DNA of 64,000 nucleotides from Lineus longissimus. Taxonomy: Eukaryota; Nemertea; Pilidiophora; Heteronemertea; Lineidae. Of this stretch, positions 13,066 through 24,080 are shown piece by piece (position 1 is the stretch's first letter; each line of letters begins with the position of its first letter). Where the stretch lies: the NCBI RefSeq assembly GCF_910592395.1, contig NC_088309.1, positions 24,802,599 to 24,866,598 on the forward strand. The letters run 5' to 3'. The notes beneath the pieces were generated by a model. It was given only the letters and a program-made list of their open reading frames with translations, searched no databases and was not told the origin of the DNA. Made by a program: the position numbers and the translations under genes.

Positions 13066-13930
13066 ACTTCTTCTTTTTTCTGCGTTCGATGCTGGTTGCC
13101 ATCATACTCTTAATTCGCTAGTTGTCATGAAGTCGGCTGTTTTGGCAAGTTCCTCCCATGATCCCCACAGCTTGGTTTTGAGGGCTGCTCGCTCAGGCCA
13201 AGTCTTCCATCGTTGGGCCGAGAATTTCGGGCAGTCCTGTAGTATGTGGACTGGTGTTTTGTTTGCTATGCCGCACTTGCACGCTGCTGAGTCCACCAAG
13301 TCAACTCTTTAAGTGGGCGCGAAGACCACAGTGTCCAGTTCTGAGGCGATAGATGATTGTAGCCTCCCTTCTGTCTAGGAGTATATATGAGACCACCAAG
13401 CTTGGGGTTGTACCCTCCTTGTTCCTGTCGCCAGACATTGCGACCGTTTCTCTTCAGTAGGGTCTTTGCTTCCCTGTATGAAATAAAGATAGGGGGTTGG
13501 CATTTGGTGCTCCCTTTTTTTGTGAGAGTGTCGGCTCTCTCATTTCCAGGAATCCCACAGTGTCCTGGCATCCACTGAATTATGGTTGCGTGGTGCTCCG
13601 ACAGTTTGAACATGATGTCGCTGATCAGTTCTCTAGATCTACGACTGTCTTTGATAACATGCTTGGGATCTGTCTTCATCTTGCCTCTCAAGGATTTGCC
13701 TCTTATCAAGGCATTTCGGCTATGTTTAAAGGGAGTACGATTCAATGAAGTTCAGAATGGACCGTCCTTGACCTGTAGATAATTATCCAATTATCCTGCT
13801 TCCAGCTATCCAACTCCTGTGCTGATCTGTTGATTGCTGTATCTAAATCGTCCAAGGGATGCGCACACCAAGACAAATGCCTCAAATAGACACAGGTTTC
13901 TTCAAATAGGAGGAAGAACAGCTGTAGCAT
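13066..13930 (-). mobile_element. Broken non-LTR retrotransposon, RNase H and 3' end
   Basis: The 13266-13745 minus reading frame holds an RNase H C-terminal signature (IIQWMPGHCGIPGNERADTL). After a frame shift near 13300, frame 13102-13299 continues with a Cys/His motif (CKCGIANKTPVHILQDC) of the kind found at the C-end of RNase H-bearing LINEs. Beyond its stop comes a short A/AAG-rich tail near 13066-13085, the expected 3' end. A fragment at 13742-13930 (LDTAIN...LDSWKQDNW) may be the end of the reverse transcriptase. The reverse transcriptase core, endonuclease and 5' end are absent, so this is a dead 5'-truncated copy. The clade was not determined. Confidence 0.8.
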
Positions 13931-14704
13931 TGTCTTTGGTGATTGAGGCCAATAGATGTGACTCTCGTAGGGATTGGAGAATGTGACACTGCCTTTGTTT
14001 GGTCATTAGATCATGCGGTATGCTCCCGATTGTGACACTGTCCTTTAGGTCACAGGTGAGTCCTGCATCCCATTTACACTACAGTTTTTGGTGTGCCTGA
14101 AGCTTGGAGCACACAGGGGTCCCGAAAGGGGTAATTTCAAGAAGATCACCAGAAGAAATTTTTTTTCGGAATATTGAAAATAAATGTTTATTAGCACACG
14201 CAATCACAGCAAACAAGGGAAAACAATATCAACAAATCTAAATTCTTTTGAAAATGCATAGGGGTTCCTAATAAGGGTATGACATCAAAATATAGTTATG
14301 TGGAGGGGCTGGGCTTACTTTAGTAATCTAAGTATTGTTACTGAAACTAGTTTGATTATCAACACTGCAGAGACTAGGCACTTAGTTCTATAACTAATCC
14401 ATTTCAATTTTTGTAAAGTTACATGTATCACAGCCAGGGTAATGAATATAATGTATGTTGCATTTCAATTTGATTCATAAATCCACCTAGGACGATTAAA
14501 TGTATCATGAATTTTAAACTTAGTGAACATTCTCGGTCAGACCAGAGATCTTATAAATAAAACTCCTTAAAAAACTGCATACAAGATGCATACATTACTC
14601 CAGTAAAAGACACTAATATAATAAACAAATGCAAATATCTTGTTGTAAACAAATGACTCATGCCACACCTCGTTTTAGTAAGCGTAAGCACTTAAGGAAA
14701 TTTT
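13931..14704. other. Gap between LINE remnant and CFAP141-like gene
   Basis: AT-rich non-coding sequence with a poly(T) run at 14159-14167. The right edge is probably the region beyond the 3' end of the minus-strand CFAP141-like gene. Nothing else recognised. Confidence 0.4.
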
Positions 14705-14710
14705 TTTATT
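14705..14710 (-). terminator. Poly(A) signal of the CFAP141-like gene
   Basis: Canonical AATAAA on the minus strand, about 67 bases after the stop codon at 14777-14779. Confidence 0.65.
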
Positions 14711-14776
14711 TACATTGAGACAGAATCTGCCATGGTTTTTTGGACGAAATGTTTTTTTTCATGAAAGCCTTTGAAA

Positions 14777-16363
14777 TTACGCTCGCTGGACATAAAATGT
14801 TTTTCCAAGTTCTTGCAGCTCCTTGGCATACATTGCTTGTTCCTTGTCCAAGAGGTTCTTCAAGGCAGCTTTTCTGACCTGAAACAGTGAGATATAATGA
14901 GCATTGGAAGTCATGAAAATGTGACATCTCTCTGTGAGGATCTAAACTGTTTTACAGTTCATGGTGACCAATGGAATTCCAGCCACATTTGAACTAACTT
15001 GTAGAGCTAAGGACATGATATGGATACCAGTTCGACTGATTTGTTTGTCACACTTACACTTACACGTCAGACATGACTGATCACCAAAGAACTATTGTAA
15101 TGTTGAACTTGAAGCACACAAATATCTAAGCAGTGTGTCAACAGGGCTGAAGTTGATTCCATTGCCAAGGTCGTAATGTACAACACTGATTAGAGTAGAT
15201 CATAGATTCTCTAATCCTTATGACTGTGCAAGGGCAGGCTATAAAGATCGTACACAGGGGTATTGTGTAACCTGATGAGTGATGGATACTAAATCCTCAC
15301 AATATGGCGTAGATCCGAAATGGACCATGATGCTCTAAATCATGGATGAATATGAAGATGATAATTAGGGTTATTTACAGCATTAACGGTAGTGTTGACC
15401 AGTTTTAGTTCAGTTTTGGAAATTTTGTTGTTATATTTCATTCTGCAGGCCTCATTGCGAGATACTGATTCATCCCAGTCTGATTTCAAATTGATTTGCT
15501 GCTCTCTGAAAGAAAAGAAAAACAACAATATACAAATATGCATAGGGACCTACTTCTGGGGACCTTGCAATTACAGTAGAACCTCTCTATTAAGGACACC
15601 CTCAGGACTGACTAGTTGTGTCCTTAATAGAGAGGTGTCCTGATTAGAGAGATCGAATTGAATGGAAACAACTAATTTGGAACCAAAACTAGTGCCCTTA
15701 ATAGAGAGGTGTTCGCTAGGGGAGGTTCTACTGCATGATAAACCCATTGACAATATCATAATTATGACATATTCACAATTTCATCATATTCAACACAAAG
15801 CCTTTTAGTAATATCCAGTTTAGACCAGTTTGTGAATACCCCTTTTGGTCTCACCAGTTGTCTCTCATCAATACTGCAGCGACTATAGGCCTGTATAATA
15901 TACTTACAGTCGGACGGTATTTTCTCTGTTTGCCATCAGTTCAGCAGTCTGAAAAAGGGAAATGACAGCCATGATTGATTTGCCAAACATCGACAGCGGA
16001 ATCTAGCATTGCTTTATGCTTAGGCCTAGGGAGCCAGGATTTAGAGTCCCGTCTAAATATTTCATTAGCTAGCACTAGCAGCTAGGCCTATAGCAGATGA
16101 ATATCATTAGCTATTTCATCACAACCAAAGCCAATGGGCCTGGAGAGGAGCATCTAAGTTAGGCCTATAAATTGAAAATGACAATTAGGCCTGGGGTAGG
16201 CTACGTCAATACAGTAATACTCAATTACTGAATTAGTCAATAGCCTAGGTTAAAATGTGGCAAGAATGCATACCTGTATTCGTTTTTGTTGTCTGTTCAA
16301 TGTTTGGATTAGGCTGCCTTTCCTCACATTTGTCTCGTACCGAAGAGTAGTTTCCAAACTCAT
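14777..16363 (-). CDS. CFAP141: CFAP141-like (C1orf189-type) ciliary protein
   Basis: Small coiled-coil protein; the vertebrate family member is a microtubule inner protein of motile cilia. Four exons on the minus strand join without frame change: 16363-16274, 15948-15908, 15505-15379, 14878-14777, giving 119 aa, slightly longer than my recollection of about 100 aa for the human protein. It starts MSLETTLRYE at the only ATG of the first exon. The C-terminal third is diagnostic: VRKAALKNLL, then AMYAKELQELGKTFYVQRA, matching the family's VRQAAL...YQQELN.MGKAFYVE ending. A central WDES...RMK helix also aligns with the human form. The large intron between exons 2 and 3 holds an inverted-repeat element. 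Family assignment rests on remembered human sequence, so a search should confirm it. Confidence 0.85.
15574..15733. mobile_element. Inverted-repeat MITE, CAGTAGAACCTC termini
   Basis: About 160 bp beginning CAGTAGAACCTCTCTATTAA and ending in the inverse GGAGGTTCTACTG. Inner GTCCTTAATAGAGAGGTGTC blocks repeat the terminal motif. A TA precedes the left end; the right flank is CA, so a TA target duplication has decayed or is absent. CAG...CTG ends with TA suggest a pogo/Tc1-type non-autonomous element. It has no coding capacity and sits in intron 2 of the CFAP141-like gene. Confidence 0.75.
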
Positions 16364-17730
16364 CTTGAAATAGCTGAAGAAAGGCGATTTGGAAGACAAA
16401 AATACACAAAATATTGGAAATGTATCCAACTTCCGGCTAGTTTCTATGGGCCGAAGAGCACCCTCAATGACGCTTTATGGGCATCCGTGTAATCATATAG
16501 TGCTCAAGCTTATTTCAGAAACCTTTCAATGTTAAAGGATTTCAAATCGTTTCACACTTCGATAACATATCACTAAATAATTTTGATTTGTAAATAAACC
16601 ACTAGAATGATTGAAAATGGATATAGTGCTATGAATATTTATTGTATCAGTCCGCGGTTGTTATGACTAGAGTATCATAACTTCCCGATAGATGGCAGAC
16701 CAGGCGACGCCATTTTGTTTCCCATATTTGGCACACGCGTCATAATTTATTCATACGAATGAGGTTGTGGGAATCCCCAATTCGTCTCTCGCATGTCTCA
16801 GTGAGTGCAAGCCGAGAGGCAACAGGCAAACGAGGTTTACAGAGATAATCAACACTAGGTACCTTGTCTCCAGGTACTTTAGCCAGAGTTCACACTGGAT
16901 GAGCTACCTGGAGCTGCACTGTCTGTCAGCACTATCGGCGGTGTGCACTGACGTCATCCACGCCTGTAAATTTGCCTGCGGCTTCGTGATATATAATTGC
17001 GCTGATTTGCCTGCGGCTTCGTGATATACAATTGCTCTGTTTGTATTCACCTGAGTTAATCTGCAAATCTGCAGTCGTAAACGTTTTGCTGAAAGGAATT
17101 GTTCGCTGATGTAGGTGATCAAGTTCGGTATTGTCGGTAGTGTATGACGTCACTTCTGTGCCGCCTGCATTGGTACTACCGTCATTCACCTTGCATGCAT
17201 GCCGTTCAATTTCCGGCTGAGTTTCTTCACCGACCGTCATCGTTGAAATATGCTGACTGATAAGTCGTCCGAATGAAGATTTGCCTCTCAGGCCCGAACG
17301 TTCTACCGGTACCATCGGCATCTCGGTTTGTTAACGCCTGTAGCCTGTGCTTAATGTACATCACCAATGCACGTAGGCCTATACTATATTCTGTTCACCA
17401 ATGACAAATGTCAAATGAAAAGCGGCCATTTCGGCTTCGGTCCCTGATGCAATGGATGGCGTGTACGCCGTGGTTGGTATAAAAAATGCAGAATGGGGCA
17501 TTGAATGGCGAATGGCAAATTCTCAAAATCAAGACCACATCACAACACCCAGACATATTATTTCATTTCACGCAAATTGCCCCAACCCCATAGTGGCCAT
17601 AGTATGCCAACACCCTAAAACAATCCACGCCACGGGTCAGGTATTATGCTAGTATCCCTACTTTCAGTCAAATCCAATGACAAACAGGGCCGCAAGGCCG
17701 CCATCTTGAAAATCCAACGAAGTTCTATTA
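16364..17730. other. Upstream region of the CFAP141-like gene
   Basis: Probably holds the promoter of the minus-strand CFAP141-like gene at its left edge. A 129-codon minus-strand open frame (16932-17321) has no domain I recognise and overlaps a direct duplication, so it is not called as a gene. Confidence 0.4.
16970..17039. repeat. Two-copy 35-bp tandem duplication
   Basis: The unit ATTTGCCTGCGGCTTCGTGA plus 15 further bases occurs at 16970-17004 and again at 17005-17039, with two differences (TATAT/TATAC and GCGCTG/GCTCTG). It lies inside the 129-codon minus-strand frame. Confidence 0.85.
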
Positions 17731-18420
17731 AGCCCGCTACACATGCATGACATGAGGGACTTCTCACCAACTTAGTTGGTTTTAAAATTAAGAACAGGTG
17801 GACAGGTGACTGGAAGTCGAGAGTCGTTCACCCACTCACATGAAAGACATAATCGCAGCAATATTTAGGTCCTGCACTATTTTTAGGCCAAAACCTTGAT
17901 CAAGGCTGAGTGCAAATATCTATTATTTCTGGTGGGGAAATCTTAGATCTAGAAACATGGCTGCCAATGATTTTGTTGTGTACAATGAGAGTAAGAAAAA
18001 GAAAATTTTATCTATTATTATTGTAAAAAGTATCAGTGAAAAGAGGAAAAGGAGAAATGGGATAAATAGGAGGTTTTGGGACAGTGGATTATGAGAAGGT
18101 ACAGCCTTGCCGCCTATGGCGGACTCTATAAAGATAAAGAGTCAAAATATGGCCCAACTATGTTGTTGACTGAATCACACAGGGAAATTTTACCCCACAC
18201 TCCTTATAGGCCTATATAAACAAAAAATTCCTTATATAAACAAAAGATGCCATCGAGAAATTGAACAAGTCGGTAGTGCAGCCAGCAACTCCAACCAATC
18301 AGGCAAAGTATAGGTTACCTGGTCTGCGTTGCAAACACACAAAAGATTTGAGTTGGCCGATTCCTGTTATGAATTAAAATTCCGTCTACGTTGGGGAGAA
18401 ATCCTCGTGTGTAGCGGGCT
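17731..18420. mobile_element. PIF/Harbinger-like non-autonomous element
   Basis: A 690-bp segment bounded by inverted ends AGCCCGCTACACA at 17731 and TGTGTAGCGGGCT ending at 18420. The inverted similarity extends about 30 bp through a GAGG.ACTTCTC / GAGAAATCCTC block. Both sides carry TTA (17728-17730 and 18421-18423), the expected PIF/Harbinger target duplication. No transposase frame is present. Confidence 0.75.
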
Positions 18421-19014
18421 TTACTCCTAAACTGTTGAACAATGTCAACCAATTTCCATGTGACATGTACACTCTTCAATAACCCTGAAATTTAGTCAAA
18501 TTTATAATCAAAATGATATAGTTAGATGGTAACGGTTATTTTCTTTTGTGTCATTGAGCCAAGAAGAATAATATTATTCAATGGAATCAAAACTGGTGAA
18601 ACTAGTCAGAAACTGTTCTCCCCATATCCACTGCAAATGACATGCATTACATTACCCGAGGTGAGCACATGGTCCCTGGACCATTTAATTTCTACCAGTT
18701 TTCATTGCAAGAATCTGTTTTAGGAAAAACTAGCAACTAGCTGATTAACACCCTATACCATTTCTATAGACCCAATCCATAATAATCAAATAAAAAGGTA
18801 ATTCATTCATGGCTTGTGGCCAATCCCAATGGCCATTACCAATCTGGCTTGACCCATTACATCTGACACCTTTGTTTGGTTATCTTAGGCAACAACAGAC
18901 TCTGTCAACCTTGAAAGAAAGTTTGGGCATGTTACATAAAACCACTACCTGTCACATTTTATATTCCAATGCTTGGTTCAAGCATGCAGTGTAGGCAGAA
19001 CATTCGTTCTGGTA
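18421..19014. other. Intergenic DNA with one repeat terminus
   Basis: No gene seen. It contains the right-terminal fragment of the dispersed family at 18659-18692. Confidence 0.4.
18659..18692 (+). repeat. Right-terminal fragment of the AGGTGAGCACAATGG family
   Basis: GAGGTGAGCACATGGTCCCT followed by GGACCATTTAATTT matches the right end of the fuller copy at 20787-21937. No left end or internal region is recognisable directly upstream. Confidence 0.6.
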
Positions 19015-20095
19015 GGGTTTACAATGGTTCTTCCAAAGAGAACTATTTTCAATTTTGACTTATTTCAACATTCTGAAGTAGCAAAATTATTTGCGTTCAG
19101 CATCAATGTTCTTAAAGGTGGGTATCTCCGTGACTGAATCTTGACATTATCTCGTTTTACAGGCAAAAGAGATTTTGGAAGAAAGCACAACTTTCCTTTG
19201 TTTTTTTTTTGGGCGGGAAAATGCATTGCCTTATGACCCAATATGCAGGTTTCAATACAGAGATCACTCACAGATCTCTGAGAACACTTTTTACAACTTC
19301 TGAACAGGTTGTTCGTTTGAGAGAGAGAGACAAAGATAGTCAAATAGATGTTGCACTTTTTGTTCTGACATACTTTTCAAGGTCACAGGGGTCAAATGGC
19401 ATAAATTAGCCATTATAGTGTTATGGCACGTTTTTTAACCACAAAAGCTATGAACTTGAAACCTGGCACCATAAAACAAATATTTTGGCAAAAGATGAAA
19501 AAGATCGTCAAATTCTTATTGGAGGTACATGTACATGTATTTTGCGAATGGAAAGATGGAAACTATAATATCAACGATCTTTTGGTGTGGCTAGTGACTG
19601 TCAAGTGTGTTATTTGGACAAAAGAAATAAAGGAAAGATGTACCTTAATCCAGCATCGTTATCTTTTTATTTCTCAAACTTGGTGGTTGTGACAGTACAT
19701 GGGACAAGAGGATATCTTCATAGTCTCAGACAGTGGGAAAATCAATGAATATTTTGGCCCAACTGGCATTCATTTGACTAAAACAGAGATACTCCTGGCT
19801 AAAGAAATGGCTAAAGGAAAATAATCACTGAGTTGTCTCCGTGTTTTCAATAAAATTTTTATGGTGACTACTCAAAGATACGATTTTTATCTGACCTCCT
19901 TTTCAAGGTCACAGGGGTCAAATGGGGTCAATTTACTTTTAGTATTCTGGGTGTAAATTGTACATGTAGATATGCTTCTCAAAACTTCAAGAGATGAAAA
20001 ACAATACAAAAGAAATAAAGAAGTGCACATATGTCTGGGGAAACCCTGAATGAAAATGAGAAATTTATTTCAGCCATTATTTTTAGGTGCTCATT
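19015..20095 (+). repeat. Diverged internal copy of the dispersed family
   Basis: Two blocks of the family's internal repeat can be read. Each has a 'taactgc...ctatgaacttgaaa' type segment and ends with AAGGTCACAGGGGTCAAATGG (around 19379 and 19904). A worn right terminus (GGTGCTCATTTCATG) lies near 20087. The hairpin left end is missing. Confidence 0.6.
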
Positions 20096-20146
20096 TCATG
20101 ACTTCTTGTAGAATTACTCTTATTATGTATCTGTCCGAATTTATCT

Positions 20147-20230
20147 TTACAGATGCTGCAAACCCTCTCCGCAATTGCAACTGAAGAATCTAGTAGGATT
20201 TGCAAGGGTATGTATACCATGCCTAATCGG
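20147..20230 (+). repeat. Exon-like segment, copy 1 of a 1.87-kb segmental duplication
   Basis: After a TTATCTTTACAG acceptor-like site comes a segment sharing TCCGCAATTGCA..CGAAGA type sequence with 22017-22110, followed by GGTATGTATAC and a GGTCAATAGAG block also shared. One frame reads TLSAIATEESSRICK, the other copy TLSAIAFEDSRLISK, but the frames sit differently relative to the acceptor. It may be a duplicated exon of an unidentified gene or non-coding RNA. Confidence 0.4.
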
Positions 20231-20786
20231 TCAATAGAGTGCCAAGTTTTCAACTTGCTCAATATACAAAAATTGTATACGCATGCACAACATGACTCCA
20301 CAACCTCTATAACATCCTGATTTGGGCCAGGGTGTCCTGTATCTCTCTTACAACATAGTCCCCTCTGAGTGAAAAGCTATTCAAATTTATCACCACTGAA
20401 TTGTGTTCAGTGAAAGCGTGGAAATTAAATTATTTTCCAATAAGCAGAATGGAGAGAGAGACCTTCCCTCTCAGAACCCTTTTTTATCAGACTTTTGCTG
20501 TTTCTAAGAAGGGGAAAACAGCTTGCTCAAATTATTTATGGAATCTGGCCATCACAGAACTTTTTCATGGTGTCAATTTCTTGGCCAGAACAGAAGAATC
20601 TCATCAATCTTGTCATGAGTCAGGAGGCCATGTTGAAAGCTGTGATGCAATCTGATTGGTTCCTCACATGGATGTACCATGAACTAGCTCACATTTATAT
20701 CCATAAATTCTTGGAATAAGGTCAACCTCTGCCAAAGGAAGGCAAATCATGTAAAAATTGAAAGATATAATTCAACCATCATTTTT

Positions 20787-20852
20787 AGCTCACCTCTGCT
20801 AAGCTCACCTCTTAGCAGAGGTGAGCTTATCCCATACCGTGGCGTCCGTCGT

Positions 20853-20890
<38 letters not shown>

Positions 20891-21937
20891 CGTCGTCCGT
20901 CGTCCGTTAGCAGGGCACGTTTCGTAACTGTTAGAGCTATTGAGTTGAAACTTGGTACACATGTACCCTTATGTAATGACACCTTGGAGACCAAGTTTCG
21001 GTCCGATTCGTTTCATGGTTTGGCCACCAGGGGGCTAAACGTTAAAAGTGAAAATATGCAATATCTCCCTTAATAGTAGTCGGGAAATTTTGAAAAAAAT
21101 ATGGTAGGTACTTCTAGCAAAGGTGCATCATATATCCTCCGGGTTTTTGATTTGACCTCCTTTTCAAGGTCACAGAGGTCAAATGGTGTAAATTGGCCGT
21201 TAGGATGTAACGATGGCACGTTTCTAAACTGCAATGACTATTGATACCAAATTTGGTACACATTTACCCCTTAGTCAGGTGATCTCAGGGACCGAAGTTT
21301 GGTCCAATATGATTCACCACTTGACCACCAGGGGGCAAAATCCAAAAACCTTAAAAATGTGATTATTCCTTAACTTCTTGCCCGATTGCCACCAATTTGA
21401 TATCATGGGTACATCTAACCACCATACAGTATATGTCACACAGGTTTTTAATTTGACCTTCTTGTCAAGGTCACAGAGGTCAAATGGCGTAAATTCGCTG
21501 TCAGGCCGTAACTATGGCACGTTTCTTAACTGCAATGACTATTGATCACAAATTAAGTACACATGTACCCCTTGGTCAGGTGATCTTAGGTACCGAAGTT
21601 TGGTGCGATCTGATTTGCCGTTTAGCCTCCAGGGAGGGGGCCAAATCCTAAATTCTTCAAAATGCCATTATTCCTAGTAATGACTTGCCCGATTGGCACC
21701 AATTTTATATCATAGGTACATCTAATTCTAACAACCATTCAATGTGTCACCCGGGTCTTCTTTGATTTGACCTACTTTTCAAGGTCACAGAGGTCGAATG
21801 TACTGTAAATTGGCCATTTTGGGGAAATTGTAATTGCTTGGACCTACATCAAACCTAACACTACATGACACAATACCATGCTCTTTATCCATCTTTCCTC
21901 CACATGAGGTGAGCACAATGGCCCTGGCCATTTCATT
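20787..21937 (+). mobile_element. Dispersed repeat element, fullest copy (hairpin left end, 3 internal units)
   Basis: The left end has a perfect 12-bp-arm hairpin (AAGCTCACCTCT/AGAGGTGAGCTT, 20801-20828) followed by a (GTC)n run. Three diverged internal units of about 300 bp follow. Each runs from a GCACGTTTC..AACTG segment, through GGTACACATGTACCC and GGCCACCAGGGGGC, to TTTCAAGGTCACAGAGGTCAAATGG. The right end is GAGGTGAGCACAATGGCCCT followed by GGCCATTTCATT. There is no coding capacity. Further copies or pieces lie at 18659, 19015, 24881 (minus), 26941 and 28265. The superfamily was not determined and no target duplication was identified. Confidence 0.75.
20838..20907. repeat. (GTC)n microsatellite with GTCC interruptions
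   Basis: A run of GTC triplets with CCGTCGTCC interruptions at both ends, part of the left arm of the dispersed element. A similar worn GCGTCCGTCATC stretch marks the copy at 28290. Confidence 0.95.
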
Positions 21938-22013
21938 AGGAATTTAGTAGAAGTAATGATTATACAGTACAGCATTGCTGTAATTACGCATTTGTGCTGA
22001 TTTGTCATTTCAG

Positions 22014-22112
22014 ATGACACAACCTTGTCCGCAATTGCATTCGAAGATTCTCGTTTGATTTCCAAGAAGAAGGGTAGGTATACTAGTCTGAGTGGTCAAT
22101 AGAGGTGTCACT
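22014..22112 (+). repeat. Exon-like segment, copy 2 of the segmental duplication
   Basis: Follows TTTGTCATTTCAG (acceptor-like) and is followed by GGTAGGTATAC (donor-like). It shares the TCCGCAATTGCA block and the downstream GGTCAATAGAG block with 20147-20230. The reading DTTLSAIAFEDSRLISKKK is open through the putative exon. The upstream side also matches, because both copies follow a right terminus of the dispersed element. Confidence 0.45.
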
Positions 22113-22555
22113 GTCAAATCTGTGTTATCGTTGGTAAAATAAACATGTAACTTGACCCCCACAGGGCCTCAAGGCAGTGAAAAAAATTACAGACTAATAA
22201 TCTGCGAGATATAACGAAAAAGACTGAAACGATTTATTTTGGCGTAAAGAATGCAAATTAGGAAACACATCTAACTGTTATCCCCATTGCAACTTTATTA
22301 TGTGCACTCTTCTAAGAGATCAAAGATCAAGATATCAAAACTTTCAACTTATTTATATTTTTCATATTCAAAATATAACATTTTTATCCCATGAAATGTT
22401 TATAAAATGCAATAATTCGGTACATACATCATGTAGCCACTACGTAATCATATTTTGGCCATGTAATTAAAAGAAAGTAAAATAAATTGACAGTGACACT
22501 CCTATCTGCAAATTGGCCGGTTATTCAAAAGTTGACACTATAGTAAAATGTTATG

Positions 22556-22585
22556 TTGGTGTGTGTGTGTGTGCGTGTGTGTGAG
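22556..22585. repeat. (GT)n microsatellite
   Basis: Alternating GT with one GC interruption, about 30 bases. Confidence 0.9.
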
Positions 22586-22701
22586 ATGGGATTGAAAAGG
22601 GTGTGGGAGGTCTTGGGGGAGGAGGGACTCTTGTTGCTGTAGTGAGTGCTGGAAGTGTGACTGATCAATGTTGTGATAGTTTTGTAGCTATTGTCATTAT
22701 T

Positions 22702-22777
22702 CTAGTTGTTAGAGTAGTTATCGTAGTTATCTAGCTAGTCTAGTTGTTAGAGTAGTTATCGTAGTTATCTAGCTAGT
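22702..22777. repeat. 38-bp perfect tandem duplication
   Basis: Two adjacent copies starting CTAGTTGTTAGAGTAGTTAT (22702-22739 and 22740-22777). I see no difference between them, implying a recent duplication. Confidence 0.9.
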
Positions 22778-23424
22778 ATAGTTTTTATTCTTTTGGTTTC
22801 GTGTTTCCTGCTTATCATCTATTTTAACCTATTCAGCTTTCAGTTGTCCAGGCCAGGCCAGGTGACCAATGACGATGATAGATCGGGTTCGATTCAAGCT
22901 ATACGCTTGGTGTATTTGGTTATCGTGACTGGCGACTTGAGTCTAACTCATCTCTCGTCCAAAGCGCGGTGGCTGGGTCCCAGGCATGCTTGCCACTTTG
23001 TTCCACGGTCCTCATCTAAGTTTCGACGGTGATGACATGGACTTAGGTTCAAGGAACGTGATCCCCTTGAGTCATTGTGGTTGATTGATGGGGGCAATAG
23101 ACGGTGGCGTGTCGCTAGTCATTCAATTGGTCCCCTTGTTTTAGAGTGTTGGCGGGATAAGTCTTACGACTGTTAACAATAGTAAGCAATAGCCGGCCGG
23201 TGACCCCCTACCTGATCTCGAGGGGGATGGAATGACTGGGGAATAGGCCTGTTGTTAACCTGCGGAATTTCGTCGGACGAAATGTCAGGCGTGTCCGTGT
23301 GGGACTTGTGCTAAACCAGTTTAGTACATATGACGAAGACATTGGGCTCTTTGAATAACAACAGTGTCCTTGACCTCCTTGTGCCTCACAAAGCTAATAA
23401 TATACACCCCCTGAAATCGACAAG

Positions 23425-23523
23425 ATGGCGATGAAGAAGGAGAGCCGGCCTCCAGCTTGTCAGCCGAGAAGACACTGGATGGACCACAAGGATATGTTGC
23501 TGCCAATGTTGGAGCCATACAGG
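23425..23523 (+). other. Possible first coding exon, unidentified
   Basis: CAAGATGGCG gives a good start context. The frame MAMKKESRPPACQPRRHW...HKDMLLPMLEPY runs to a clean CAGG|GTAAGC donor at 23523/23524. I recognise no domain. The 3' part and donor are duplicated at 24080-24122, where a 15-bp unit has expanded. The antisense frame 23321-23518 is also open, so coding status is uncertain. It may be the first exon of a lineage-specific gene or a non-coding RNA. Confidence 0.35.
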
Positions 23524-23964
23524 GTAAGCATCACTTAGTCCTCAGTTACATCTGGATTAAAAGAAACATTACAAAGATGTTAAAATTACTCCAAAAAAAG
23601 TGAAATGTGTAGTATGGGCGTTAATACGTATCAAAACAGAGGGCATGCACACTAGCTTGTTCCTGTCTTGATTATCTTCTAATTACAAGAAAGAGCAGGG
23701 ACATTCATCCCTGAAAGGCACGTTACTACAATACGCGGCAAGGATTGTACTTTTCAAATCGAATTGCATGCGCATTAGGCAAGTGTGGTGCAGCCATTTC
23801 AAAAGTGGTGTAGCCAATTCGTGTTCCGGAGAGTGCTCTCTGGAAAACAGTTTTAAATCAGATTCAGTGTGAACGCAGCATGCAGTAGAAACTCGCAGAA
23901 ATTAGATAAACCCCTCAACAAAAAATATGATTCTTTTTAGGCAGCCCGAGCCAACATTGTACAA

Positions 23965-24080
23965 GGGCCACAAGGACAAGTGCCACAAGGACAAGTGCCA
24001 CAAGGACAAGGGACACAAGGACAAGGGACACAAGGACAAGGGACACAAGGAAAAGGGACACAAGGAAAAGGGACACAAAA
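23965..24080 (+). repeat. 15-bp coding-type minisatellite (GHKDK repeats)
   Basis: About seven to eight copies of a 15-bp unit, GGCCACAAGGACAAG and variants (TGCCAC.., GGACAC.., ..GAAAAG). The plus frame reads HKD/HKE repeats, five residues per unit, without a stop. Copies are ordered by type (TGCC units first, then GGAC..GACAAG, then GGAC..GAAAAG), as expected from stepwise unequal expansion. It directly precedes a GATGTTGC..CTACAGG|GTGAGC block duplicated from 23490-23546. Confidence 0.9.

Larger units (their letters stand above)
22113..23424. other. Intergenic DNA with simple repeats
   Basis: Holds a (GT)n run and a 38-bp tandem pair (listed separately), then a more GC-rich stretch 22850-23320 with a perfect TTTCGTC/GACGAAA hairpin near 23265-23285. 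The GC-rich stretch directly precedes the exon-like ATG at 23425 and could be its promoter or leader; this is inference. Confidence 0.4.

Noticed and set aside
16932-17321. 129-codon minus-strand ORF as a gene
   Set aside because: No recognisable domain, it overlaps a 35-bp tandem duplication, and a frame of this length is near what chance gives in 64 kb on six frames.
20747-20962. Minus-strand ORF with a poly-Asp run
   Set aside because: The Asp run is the translation of the (GTC)n microsatellite in the dispersed element.
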